A DNA stretch of 64,000 nucleotides, from contig CAVWYO010000005.1 of the NCBI GenBank assembly GCA_963759235.1, positions 558,001 through 622,000 on the forward strand. The letters are read 5' to 3'. How positions within the stretch are numbered: the first letter of the stretch is position 1; every line of letters begins with the position of its first letter. The notes under the pieces are model-generated. The model had not been told where the DNA came from. It searched no databases and saw only the letters and a program-made list of their open reading frames with translations. This document shows positions 8,290 to 16,135 of this stretch, in pieces. The stretch is from Bauldia sp963759235 (GTDB taxonomy: Bacteria > Pseudomonadota > Alphaproteobacteria > Rhizobiales > Kaistiaceae). The position numbers were made by a program, and so were the translations under genes.

Positions 8290-9045
8290 TCAGACGATGA
8301 CCTCAAGGTTTACATCCTTCTCGCCCCGCGCCGCCGCCAGTTCGCGGGCCAGCGCCGCCCGCAGATGGGCGATGTCGGACGCTATCACCATGTGGTCGAA
8401 TCCCATATCGATCCAGCGGCGCGCATCGCGCCCGTCGGTTGCGTTCATGACGCTTGCAATGCCCCGTTCGCGCCCGGCCCGCACCACGCGCTGAAGAGCC
8501 TCGCCCCAGGTCTTGTTTTCCATCCGATGGCTGGGCGGCAGGCCATAGGCTCGTGACAGGTCGGCCGGCCCGACGAGGAGGCCGGTGACGCCGGGGACGG
8601 CGGCAATCGCCTCGATATTGGCGGCGCCCGCCTCGGTCTCGATCATCATCCAGGCCTGGGGCTGCACCGTGCCGACGTCCTTCGGCTCGTGGGTCAGGCC
8701 ATAACGGGCGCCGCCATAGCTGCGAATGCCTTCGGGCTGATAGCGGGTGAAGCTGACTGCCCGTTCCGCGACCTCGGCGTTGTCGACGGTCGCGACGATG
8801 ACGCCGGTCAAGCCGAAATCGAGGTAGCGCGGCATCTCGTGCATCTGGGTCGAGGAGATGCGGAGGAGCACCTCATTGCCGAGCCCATCGAGAAGCTGGA
8901 TGGCGCGAATTGCCTCGGTGAAGCCGAGGCTGCCGTGCTGCACGTCGACCACGATGAAATCATACCCGGCCCGGCCGACCGACTCCCAGACGATCGGGTC
9001 CGACAGTTCGATCCATCCGCCAAAACGTGCCATTTGCGTCTCCAT
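8290..9045 (-). CDS. HpcH/HpaI-family class II aldolase
   Basis: A 251-residue TIM-barrel protein of the HpcH/HpaI family. Characteristic positions are VVDVQHG near residue 33 (base His), GIRSYGGARYG, the metal ligand Glu in MMIETEAG and the metal ligand Asp in VGPADLS. Family members cleave 2-keto-4-hydroxy acids to pyruvate and an aldehyde. With two hydroxyacid dehydrogenases and a transporter in the same operon, it probably cleaves a 2-keto-3-deoxy-type sugar acid. A second, more distant HpaI-type protein is encoded at 15421-16122. The ATG at 9045 was chosen because the conserved domain starts within a few residues of it. Confidence 0.9.
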   Translation of the reverse strand: METQMARFGGWIELSDPIVWESVGRAGYDFIVVDVQHGSLGFTEAIRAIQLLDGLGNEVLLRISSTQMHEMPRYLDFGLTGVIVATVDNAEVAERAVSFTRYQPEGIRSYGGARYGLTHEPKDVGTVQPQAWMMIETEAGAANIEAIAAVPGVTGLLVGPADLSRAYGLPPSHRMENKTWGEALQRVVRAGRERGIASVMNATDGRDARRWIDMGFDHMVIASDIAHLRAALARELAAARGEKDVNLEVIV

Positions 9046-9093
9046 GAGAAAAGGCGCGGGAGGGTTCCCGCCGAAAGGGATGCCGTTTCCGTG

Positions 9094-10125
9094 TCACACG
9101 GAAACGGCGGCGAATGGTGCAAGCGGCCGTTTCTTCACCGCTTCAGGATTGAGCACGCCCGACGGTAGGCGGCCGAGGGCGACGCTGAGCACAGCGTCGA
9201 TGGCGCCCTGGGCCGCCGCCTGCGCCGCGGCGTGGGTCGCGTAGGCGACATGGCCGGTCATCACGACATTGTCGAGGCCGAGCAGCGGGTGGTCGGCGGT
9301 GACCGGCTCCGTGGCGAACACATCGAGGCCGGCGCCTGCGATGCGCCCCTCGCGAAGTGCCGTCAGCAGGGCATCCTCGTCGATAAGGCCGCCGCGCGAG
9401 GTGTTGACGATGATCGCCGTCGGTCGCATCAGGGCGATCTCGCGCGGGCCGATCAGGTTGCGCGTCGCCTCGCTCAGCGGGATGTGGAGCGTCACCACAT
9501 CGCTTTGCCGCAGGAGCTCGTCGAGCGGCACGACCATAACGCCGCGGGCCGCCCACTCCGCCGCGTCGGCGACCGGGTCGGTGGCGATCAGCGCGCAGCC
9601 GAAACCCGCAAGCCGGTTGACGACCTCCCGCCCGATACGACCGAGGCCGACGATGCCGACCGTCGCCCCGATCAGGCTCGGGCCCAGCACATCGGGCAAG
9701 GTCCATTGCTGATCGCGCACGGCACGGTCGGCCTGGAGCAGGCGCCGGCGGACGGCGAGGATATGAGCGATGGTCCACTCGGCGACCGCCGGTTCGATCG
9801 TCCCCGGCGTGATCGACACGAGGGTGCCGAGCTCGGTCGCCGCCGGTACGTCGACGCGGTCGTGGCCGACCCCCATGCGCGCCACGATACGCAGCGAGGG
9901 CAGGGCTCCGAGCACGGCGCGCGAATATTGCTCGCCGCCGGCGACGACGCCCGAGCTGCCGGCAAGCGCCTCGACAAGACGCGCCTCGTCGGGCGAGTTC
10001 TCCAGGTCGAAACGGCGCTCGACGGTCAGGCCGGCAGCTTCCAGCCGGGAGACGTCCAGCACGTCGGCGACGCGACGGCCCGCGATCAGAACGACGCGGG
10101 GAGGGCGGGTAGACGCTTGATTCAT
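9094..10125 (-). CDS. D-isomer-specific 2-hydroxyacid dehydrogenase (phosphoglycerate dehydrogenase-like)
   Basis: A 343-residue dehydrogenase with the classic cofactor motif GLGRIG at residues 160-165 and the catalytic set Arg244 (NTSRGG), Glu273 (ATEP) and His292 (TGHVAY). It resembles SerA-like or hydroxypyruvate reductase-like enzymes, but without the ACT domain of biosynthetic SerA. Its ATG at 10125 overlaps the stop of the transporter fusion gene as ATGA, so transport and first oxidation step are translated together. It probably oxidises the imported hydroxy acid or reduces a 2-oxoacid intermediate. The exact substrate is unknown. Confidence 0.9.
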   Translation of the reverse strand: MNQASTRPPRVVLIAGRRVADVLDVSRLEAAGLTVERRFDLENSPDEARLVEALAGSSGVVAGGEQYSRAVLGALPSLRIVARMGVGHDRVDVPAATELGTLVSITPGTIEPAVAEWTIAHILAVRRRLLQADRAVRDQQWTLPDVLGPSLIGATVGIVGLGRIGREVVNRLAGFGCALIATDPVADAAEWAARGVMVVPLDELLRQSDVVTLHIPLSEATRNLIGPREIALMRPTAIIVNTSRGGLIDEDALLTALREGRIAGAGLDVFATEPVTADHPLLGLDNVVMTGHVAYATHAAAQAAAQGAIDAVLSVALGRLPSGVLNPEAVKKRPLAPFAAVSV

Positions 10126-12095
10126 GAATCTTGTCCGGAGGATCGGGGGTCGGATGTTGCCGCTGTCGCCGCCCGCTTCGGCGATGCGCGGGCCAAGCGG
10201 CGGCGTTCGAGGTCGTCACGAAGATCATCGAGCGCCTTGCCGCCACCCATCATGCGGATGAGCCTGGTGTCGTCGATCTCATTCGGCTCATAAATCCCTG
10301 CAAGGCGTCCGCGCGCAAGGATGATGAAGCGGTCGCCCACCGGCAGCGCATGCTCGACATTGTGGGTGATGAGGATGACGCCAAGGCCGCGGGCACGGGC
10401 GCCAAGCACGTGGCGCAAGACGATCGCCGCTTCGTTGACGCCGAGGGCCGAAGTCGGCTCGTCGAGGATGATGACGCGGGCACCGCGGTGCTCGGCGCGG
10501 GCGATCGCCAGGGTTTGCCGTTCGCCGCCGGAGAGCGTGCCGACGACCTGATCGGTGGAGCGTACCTCGATGCCGATTCGCTCCAGCTCGCGATGCGCGA
10601 TCCGCGACGCCGCTGCCATGTCGAGCCGGCGGAAGGGGCCCCAGCCCTTGGTCGGCTCGGTGCCGACGACGAAATTCCGTGCAATGCTCATCAGCGGGAA
10701 CACCGCCAGATCCTGGTACACGGTGGCGACCCCCGATTCCAGCATGTCGCGGGGTGAACGGGGGTGAATCTCCAACCCTTCGAGACGGAGGGAGCCACCG
10801 TCGGGGGGAAAGATCCCGGACAGGATCTTGATCAACGTCGACTTGCCGGCGCCGTTGTCGCCGAGGAGGCACACCACCTCGCCCGAATGAACACCGAGCG
10901 ATACGTTCTCCAAGGCGATAACGCCGCCGAAGTATTTCGACACTGAAAGCGCTTCCAGTACCGGCTCGGCCGAAGGCGTGGCGACTTCTTCGTCGGGCGA
11001 AAGGGGCGCTCCGAAGGCAAGAGCCTCCGTCTCGGTCATCGCGCCGTCCGACCGACTGGCGCGGTGCGGCGCGATTGCGCGCGAACGGGCAACCTGGTTG
11101 AGGAGGACGGCGGCGAAGAGCACGATGCCAAGGAGCATCTGGTACCAGTCGGCCTCGATACCGATGAAGAAGAGACCCTGACGGACGACACCAAGCGTGA
11201 GCGCCCCGAAGATGGTGCCGATCACCGAGCCGTAGCCGCCGCTTAACAGCGTTCCGCCGACGATGGCGATGATCGCCGCCTCGAACTCCTTCTGCTGGCC
11301 GCGCAGGGGGTCGGCGGAGCCGTAGGTGAGGGCGCCGATGATGCCGAGAAGGGCGGCGGCCGTGGCGGTGCCGACGAAAAGCAGGATCTTGACGCGATTG
11401 ACCGGTACGCCGAGGGCGCGCGCCGATGCCGCCGAGCCACCGACGGCCAGGATCCAATTGCCGAGCCGCGTTCGTGCCAGCACGTAAGCGGCGAGCGCCG
11501 AGAGGAGCAGCCACCAGATGACGGTGATGTTGACGCCGGGCAGGAACTGCCCGGAGAGGAGTGGCAGCAGAGGGTCGCCGGCAACCTTTGCCGTCACGCC
11601 CTCGACGTAGGACCGGCCGACGATGCCGCGCGAAAAGCCAAGGGTCAGGCCGCGCAGAAAAAAGAGGCCGCCGAGGGTGACCATGAACGACGGCAGGCCG
11701 GTTCGCACGACCAGCACGCCGGCGGCAACGCCATAAAGCCCGGCGAGACCAAAAGTGGCGACGAGAGCAAGCCACAGCGGCCAGCCCCATGCGACAATCG
11801 AGATGGCGCAGAACATGCCCGACCACCCGACCATCGCGCCGACCGACAGGTCAAACTCGCCGCCGATGAGCAGAAGCGTCACCATTGAGGCGACCACGCC
11901 GACCTCGGCCGCGACGTTCAGGTAGGTGGCGGCGGCGCCGAGGGTAAAGAAGCTGTTGGCGGTGAGAGAAAAGAAGACCCAGACGATCGTGAAGCCGATT
12001 ACCGCGCCGAGCGCCGGGATGCCGATGATGCGGCGATAGAGCGGCGTTCTGCGCACGCGCGACGCTTCTGCGGCGAGGTTTGGAACTTCCGCCAT
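10122..12095 (-). CDS. Fused sugar ABC transporter permease and ATPase
   Basis: One uninterrupted 657-codon frame joins a CUT2 permease (residues 1 to about 340, with GEFDLSVGAMVGW and LGNWILAVGGSAA) to a single ABC ATPase (about 378-610). The ATPase has Walker A GDNGAGKST at 412-420, signature LSGGERQ at 521-527, Walker B VIILDE at 541-546 and H-loop His578. A polar linker of about 40 residues joins them. The only internal ATG near the junction (11039, Met353) has no ribosome binding site, so a true fusion is more likely than two genes. The paralogous system at the left edge keeps the two parts separate. It should import the ligand of the binding protein at 12174-13208. Confidence 0.88.
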   Translation of the reverse strand: MAEVPNLAAEASRVRRTPLYRRIIGIPALGAVIGFTIVWVFFSLTANSFFTLGAAATYLNVAAEVGVVASMVTLLLIGGEFDLSVGAMVGWSGMFCAISIVAWGWPLWLALVATFGLAGLYGVAAGVLVVRTGLPSFMVTLGGLFFLRGLTLGFSRGIVGRSYVEGVTAKVAGDPLLPLLSGQFLPGVNITVIWWLLLSALAAYVLARTRLGNWILAVGGSAASARALGVPVNRVKILLFVGTATAAALLGIIGALTYGSADPLRGQQKEFEAAIIAIVGGTLLSGGYGSVIGTIFGALTLGVVRQGLFFIGIEADWYQMLLGIVLFAAVLLNQVARSRAIAPHRASRSDGAMTETEALAFGAPLSPDEEVATPSAEPVLEALSVSKYFGGVIALENVSLGVHSGEVVCLLGDNGAGKSTLIKILSGIFPPDGGSLRLEGLEIHPRSPRDMLESGVATVYQDLAVFPLMSIARNFVVGTEPTKGWGPFRRLDMAAASRIAHRELERIGIEVRSTDQVVGTLSGGERQTLAIARAEHRGARVIILDEPTSALGVNEAAIVLRHVLGARARGLGVILITHNVEHALPVGDRFIILARGRLAGIYEPNEIDDTRLIRMMGGGKALDDLRDDLERRRLARASPKRAATAATSDPRSSGQDS

Positions 12096-12113
12096 TGCAC
12101 GATCCTCGATCGC

Positions 12114-12145
12114 GGCGGGGCACTCACGTGGCGTGATGCCCCGCC
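12114..12145 (-). terminator. Strong hairpin after second binding-protein gene
   Basis: Arms GGCGGGGCA (12114-12122) and TGCCCCGCC (12137-12145) form a 9-bp stem. It continues past a one-base bulge as TCACG/CGTGA around a TGG loop. It sits between the binding-protein stop and the permease-ATPase start on the minus strand. With no T run it is better read as an mRNA stabiliser or attenuator that gives more binding protein than membrane component. Confidence 0.5.
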
Positions 12146-12173
12146 CGCCGACATTCTAGGGTCGGTTTCTCGA

Positions 12174-13208
12174 TCAGAAGGTCTTGTTCTTGATCGCAGC
12201 TTCGTACTTGCCGATGTTGTCCTTGTCGACAAAGGTCGGGCCGGTCAGCACCGGCTGTCCCCCACCAGGCAGCAAGCCGAAACGATTCCACATGGCAAGC
12301 ATAGCGATCGGCAGATAGCCTTGAAGGAACTGCGCCTGCGAACTGGCGAAGTCGAGCTGGCCGTCCTTGATCATCTGCATGCAGGTATCGCTCAGATCGA
12401 AAATGCCGATATGGAAGGCGCTGTCGTCTCTGCCGGTGTCTTTGAAGGCCTTGTAGACGATTTGCGGTTCCGGGCTGCCGCAATAGCTGCCACCGACAGC
12501 GTCGACGGTCGGATCAGCCTGCAATGCGCCGCGGATGGCGCCATCCATGACCGAAGTATCGGTGACGCTGCCGACTATCTCCTTGCCCTTGAGGCCGGCG
12601 TCGGTGAATGCCTTGATGATCCCTTCGCAGCGCTGGTCGAGGGCGACGTTGCCGGGCGCGTCGTTCATGCAAACGACGTTCTTTGAGCCAAGCGCCATCA
12701 GCCGCTGGCCGTGAGCGTAACCGGCTTTCAATTCGTCCTGGCCGACATGCGACATGGCGCCGACCTTCTGGTAGGAGTCGATGCCGGAATTGTAGGTGAT
12801 GACCGGAATCCCCGCGTCGATGGCCTGCTTGATGACGGTGGCCATGGCGGACGGGTCGGGCAGGGTCACGACGAGACCCTTCGGCTGCTTCACGATCGCG
12901 GCCTGGAAAAGCTCGATGGCGGCCGGAACGTCGTTTTCGTTGGTGGTGCCGATGAACTGGGTCGTGACGCCGTAGCACTTGTAGTCGGCCTCGGCCTGCT
13001 TGATGCCGTTGGCGATCACCGAAGAGAAGGCGTTGTTGGGCGGCGAGTGGAAGACGGTGATGATTGGCATCGGCTCGGGGTTGTTCGGGCAATCGGCCGC
13101 CTGAGCCATGGCAGCCTCTGACGCCAACGCGCCGGCGCCGATGGCAAGCCCAAGGACGAGCCCGACACGTGACAGTCCGGCAATGCCGGACAGCATTGGA
13201 ACGGTCAT
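12174..13208 (-). CDS. Sugar ABC transporter periplasmic substrate-binding protein
   Basis: A 344-residue Peripla_BP_4 protein. The first 36 residues form a Sec signal peptide ending near AAMAQA. The mature part opens with PIITVFHSPPNNAFSSVIAN, similar to the binding protein at 1394-2365. The start ATG at 13208 has GGGAGGAAT upstream. The protein contains several cysteines in the mature region (for example CPNN and CYG), consistent with periplasmic disulfides. It is the first gene of the unit that runs to 5330 and lies about 80 bases from a perfect 18-bp palindrome that probably controls it. The ligand is unknown. Confidence 0.92.
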   Translation of the reverse strand: MTVPMLSGIAGLSRVGLVLGLAIGAGALASEAAMAQAADCPNNPEPMPIITVFHSPPNNAFSSVIANGIKQAEADYKCYGVTTQFIGTTNENDVPAAIELFQAAIVKQPKGLVVTLPDPSAMATVIKQAIDAGIPVITYNSGIDSYQKVGAMSHVGQDELKAGYAHGQRLMALGSKNVVCMNDAPGNVALDQRCEGIIKAFTDAGLKGKEIVGSVTDTSVMDGAIRGALQADPTVDAVGGSYCGSPEPQIVYKAFKDTGRDDSAFHIGIFDLSDTCMQMIKDGQLDFASSQAQFLQGYLPIAMLAMWNRFGLLPGGGQPVLTGPTFVDKDNIGKYEAAIKNKTF

Positions 13209-13287
13209 TCTATTCCTCCCTCATTGTCCTGATGCCAGGGGCCCTCCGGCCGCCCGGAACGCCGAACCCTAACGCTCCCGGAAGGTC

Positions 13288-13305
13288 TTTGCAAGCGCTT
13301 GCAAA
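13288..13305. promoter_or_regulatory. 18-bp palindromic operator TTTGCAAGCGCTTGCAAA
   Basis: A perfect 18-bp inverted repeat with a central GC, of LacI/GalR operator type, in the 155-base gap between the divergent genes at 13208 (minus) and 13364 (plus). On the plus strand it overlaps a weak promoter (TTGCAA 13289-13294, 16 bases, TATGGA 13311-13316). A half-site, GGCTTGCAAAG, lies at 13335-13345. A degenerate copy is at 14147-14164. It is placed to control both divergent units at once. Confidence 0.75.
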
Positions 13306-13363
13306 CACGCTATGGAAGTGAGGGGAAATTCAGCGGCTTGCAAAGAAGGGACGGAAGGGGGCC

Positions 13364-14119
13364 ATGGCGGATTCACTCACCCTGCGCTGGCTCGGCCAGG
13401 CGGGCTTCGAGATCACCGCGCCGACCGGTGAGACGCTGCTCATCGATCCGTATCTTTCGAACTGGTGCGGAGAGAATACCGGCAGCCAGCGCATCGTGCC
13501 GCCGCCGATGGATGCGAACGCCGTCCGGCCCGATCTGGTGGTGACCACCCACTGGCACGAGGATCATCTCGATCCGGAGGGGATCCGCATCATCGCTCGC
13601 GCTTCGCCGCGAACGGTGTTCGCCGGGCCACCGTCCAACGGGGTACGCTGCCTGCGTTGGGGCATCGCCGCCGAGAGGATCAAATCGCTGTCGCGGGGCG
13701 ACAACCTCGAGTACGGGCCGTTCCGGATGACCGCCGGATTCGCCCGTCACGAGGTTCCCGGCTTCTTGTCGGAAGACGCCATCTCGCTGTCGATCGAGGT
13801 TGCCGGCCGGCGCATTCACCACTCCGGCGACACCGAATACAACTCACGGTTTCGGCCGATGGGCGACCTTGGACCGATCGATGTCGGGCTGTTCGTGATC
13901 AACGGTACCGGCGGCAACATGAACGCCCGCGAAGCGGCCTTCATGGCCTCGGAGCTGGACGTGCGGCACGCCATCCCGATGCACTACGGCATGTGGGAGC
14001 CGAGCAACTACGGGCCCGCCGCGACGCTTGACCCACGCGAGTTCGCGCAGTGCTTCGAGGCGTGGACCGGGCGGCAGGCGATCATCATGGAACACGGGCA
14101 GACCATTGAGGTGCCATAA
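13364..14119 (+). CDS. UlaG-like metallo-beta-lactamase-fold hydrolase
   Basis: A 251-residue protein of the metallo-beta-lactamase superfamily, nearest in layout to UlaG-type L-ascorbate-6-phosphate lactonases and YtkL-like proteins. The metal site is canonical: THWHEDHLD near residue 62, a His in GFARHEVPG, Asp in HHSGDTEYN and His in PMHYGMW. There is no signal peptide, so it is cytosolic. It is transcribed divergently from the second transporter operon, downstream of the 18-bp operator, and is followed by an isomerase gene. A lactonase role in sugar-acid breakdown is an inference from this context. The start ATG at 13364 has AAGGGGGCC just upstream. Confidence 0.85.
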   Translation: MADSLTLRWLGQAGFEITAPTGETLLIDPYLSNWCGENTGSQRIVPPPMDANAVRPDLVVTTHWHEDHLDPEGIRIIARASPRTVFAGPPSNGVRCLRWGIAAERIKSLSRGDNLEYGPFRMTAGFARHEVPGFLSEDAISLSIEVAGRRIHHSGDTEYNSRFRPMGDLGPIDVGLFVINGTGGNMNAREAAFMASELDVRHAIPMHYGMWEPSNYGPAATLDPREFAQCFEAWTGRQAIIMEHGQTIEVP

Positions 14120-14146
14120 CCCATAGGCGTTACGGATCGTCGGCTT

Positions 14147-14164
14147 CTTGCAAGCGCTCGCATC
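14147..14164. promoter_or_regulatory. Degenerate second copy of the TTGCAAGCGCTTGCAA operator
   Basis: The 18 bases CTTGCAAGCGCTCGCATC match the perfect palindrome at 13288-13305 at 14 of 18 positions, including the central TTGCAAGCGCT. It lies between the UlaG-like gene and the isomerase gene, 22 bases before the latter's ATG. It may be an auxiliary site for looping or a separate control point for the isomerase. Confidence 0.55.
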
Positions 14165-14186
14165 CTTTCGAAGGGGAATCTCCGCC

Positions 14187-14993
14187 ATGAAGTTGTCCGG
14201 CTGCATCGAATCGCTGTTCGAACGCGAATATCCGGCGGTCGAAGACCGCATCCGGCCATCTGCCGAGGCGGGGCTCGACGCGGTCGAGTTCTGGCTTTGG
14301 CACGACAAGGACCTGAACAAGATCGAACGGGCGCTCGACGATACCGGGGTCGGTTTGACCCTCTTCTCCAGCGAGCCGCGGAGCCCGATCGTCGATCCGG
14401 CCAGCCACCGTGCGTTCCTCGACGGACTCCGTGAGAGCGTGAAGGTGGCGCGCCGCTTGAACGCTTCGGCGCTCTGCGTGCTTGCCGATGACCGGGGCGT
14501 CGGTGGGGGAACCGAGCCACGGACGGACCGAACCAGGGCCGAGCAGCATGCCGCCGTGGTCGAGGTTTTGAAACAGGCCGCGCCGATGGCCGCGGACGAA
14601 GGATTGAAGCTCCTGGTCGAACCTCTCAACACGATGCTGGACCACAAAGGCTATTTCCTCGACAGCACACCCGAGGGCCTCGACATCATCGAAGAGGTTG
14701 CCCATCCGGCGGTCCTCCTGCTCTTTGACATCTATCACTCGACGATGATGGGCGAAGGTACCGCTGAGGTGCTCGGCAAGCGCGGTCACTTGGTGGGCCA
14801 CGTTCACGCCGCCGATGTGCCCGGGCGTCACGAGCCGGGAAGCGGCACGATCGACTGGCCGGCGACGATGGCGATACTCGACGCCCTCGGCTACGCGGGG
14901 GCGATTGGGCTCGAATACTGGCCAACCGGATCCACGATCGAGTCGCTGTCTGTCACCCGGAAAAGCCTCGGCGCGGCGGCTCGCGCCGATTAG
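14187..14993 (+). CDS. Hydroxypyruvate isomerase / sugar phosphate isomerase-epimerase family protein
   Basis: A 268-residue xylose-isomerase-like TIM-barrel protein. Family landmarks include VEFWLWHDKDLN, the metal ligand in LLVEPLNT, LLFDIYHSTMMGE, GHVHAADVPGRHEPG and a C-terminal GLEYWPTG. These match the hydroxypyruvate isomerase (Hyi) branch, which interconverts hydroxypyruvate and tartronate semialdehyde, but sugar-phosphate epimerases share the same fold. AAGGGGA lies upstream of the ATG at 14187; the frame is open earlier to 14148 without a better start. It is paired with the UlaG-like gene and preceded by a degenerate operator. Confidence 0.82.
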   Translation: MKLSGCIESLFEREYPAVEDRIRPSAEAGLDAVEFWLWHDKDLNKIERALDDTGVGLTLFSSEPRSPIVDPASHRAFLDGLRESVKVARRLNASALCVLADDRGVGGGTEPRTDRTRAEQHAAVVEVLKQAAPMAADEGLKLLVEPLNTMLDHKGYFLDSTPEGLDIIEEVAHPAVLLLFDIYHSTMMGEGTAEVLGKRGHLVGHVHAADVPGRHEPGSGTIDWPATMAILDALGYAGAIGLEYWPTGSTIESLSVTRKSLGAAARAD

Positions 14994-15073
14994 CGAGATT
15001 ATTGATCGTTCGACCTATTGCCGGCGATTCACGTCTCGCTGGCGCGGCACGCGGCATCGAGCCTGACGCAACG

Positions 15074-15424
15074 TCAGTCGAGCGCCGCGACCACCATGAT
15101 CTCGACGAGGTTCGCCGGCCGTGCGAGGGTCGACTGGACCGTGGCGCGGGCAGGGGTGTTGCCCGGAGAGACCCACGCGTCCCACACCGCGTTCATCTCG
15201 GCGAAGCCGCCGATGTCGGCGAGCCAGATATTCGCCGAGAGGAGCTTCGACTTGTCGGTGCCGGCTTCGGCGAGGAGCCGGTCGATGCGGGCGAGAACCT
15301 GCTTCGTCTGCTCGGTGACCGACGGCACGGGATCGTCGGCAACCTGGCCGGCCAGATAGACGGTGTTGCCGTGGACCACGGCTTGGCTCATGCGCGGGCC
15401 GGGATGCAGGCGCTTGGTTGTCAT
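15074..15424 (-). CDS. RidA/YjgF family protein
   Basis: A 116-residue protein of the RidA (YER057c/YjgF/UK114) family. It has the typical opening around GNTVYLAGQVADDP, the central QTKQVLARIDRLLAEAG helix and a C-terminal RPANLVEIMVVAA. The family forms trimers and many members hydrolyse reactive enamine or imine intermediates; the Arg-containing ARATVQSTLARP segment lies near the active site. The ATG at 15424 overlaps the aldolase stop as ATGA. It is the last gene of the unit that starts at 21343. It may deal with an enamine formed in that pathway. Confidence 0.88.
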   Translation of the reverse strand: MTTKRLHPGPRMSQAVVHGNTVYLAGQVADDPVPSVTEQTKQVLARIDRLLAEAGTDKSKLLSANIWLADIGGFAEMNAVWDAWVSPGNTPARATVQSTLARPANLVEIMVVAALD

Positions 15425-16122
15425 GTGGCGGTCCTGGCTGAGCCGTTGAGACGCTGCCGGAATTCGCGCGCGCCGGAGAGCGTGAAATTGTTGGCGTGTT
15501 CGTAGAGATAGCGATATCCGGCTTCGACGAACTCGGCAGCTGTCTCCGTCACGACGAGGGTGCCCGGCACCTTGCCTTTTGCCCTGATCTCCTTCGCTGC
15601 AGCCTTGACCAGCGCCTTGACTTCGGCGTGATGGATCTGGGTGGGGTAACCCATCGAGTGGGATAGATCGCTGGGGCCGAGGAAGAATACGTCGATCCCG
15701 TCGACGGCGAGGATTTCGGGGAGTCTTTCGACGGCGGTGACCGACTCGACCATGGCGATGACGACCTTGTCGTCGAAATCCTTCGGTCGCGCATATCGCA
15801 CGGTATCGACGATCTGCTGCGCGGCCGCGGCGTCCTCTATGTGCGGCACCATGATGCCGCCGGCGCCGGCATCGAGATAGCGGGTGATGAGAAAAGGCGC
15901 GTTGCTTTCCGGCCGGACGATCGACTGGACGCCGACCGCCCGTGCCGCGCGGCACATCTCCTGAACGCGCTCGATGGTCGCCATGCCGTGCTCGCAATCG
16001 ATGAACACGCCGTCGAAGCCGAGGCCGGCGACGAATTCGGTCAGCGACGCCGACGGGTGATCCGGATTGAGCACGACGACGACTTCGTCGCGTCCGAGCT
16101 TTTCCTTGAAGGGGTTCGCCAT
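15421..16122 (-). CDS. HpcH/HpaI-family aldolase
   Basis: A 233-residue HpcH/HpaI TIM-barrel protein. It shows FIDCEHGMAT near residue 42 (catalytic His), VRPESN, the GAGGIMVPHIEDA block, the metal-ligand Glu in AMVESVTAVE and the metal-ligand Asp in LGPSDLSHSMG. It should cleave a 2-keto-4-hydroxy acid to pyruvate or a similar ketoacid. The ATG at 16122 is used because the family domain begins at once; the open frame to 16221 overlaps the previous gene. It sits between the propeller gene and the RidA gene in the GntR-linked unit. It is only distantly similar to the aldolase at 8290-9045. Confidence 0.88.
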   Translation of the reverse strand: MANPFKEKLGRDEVVVVLNPDHPSASLTEFVAGLGFDGVFIDCEHGMATIERVQEMCRAARAVGVQSIVRPESNAPFLITRYLDAGAGGIMVPHIEDAAAAQQIVDTVRYARPKDFDDKVVIAMVESVTAVERLPEILAVDGIDVFFLGPSDLSHSMGYPTQIHHAEVKALVKAAAKEIRAKGKVPGTLVVTETAAEFVEAGYRYLYEHANNFTLSGAREFRQRLNGSARTAT

Positions 16123-16135
16123 GGTGTGGATTCCG

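Noticed and set aside
5933..8494. 853-codon plus-strand open frame
   Set aside because: It is antisense to the hydroxyacid dehydrogenase and tandem metallo-beta-lactamase genes, which carry intact catalytic motifs; the shadow has no domain signs.
11037..11039. Internal ATG as the start of a separate ATPase gene
   Set aside because: There is no stop codon between the permease and ATPase parts and no ribosome binding site before this ATG, so a single fused gene was annotated.
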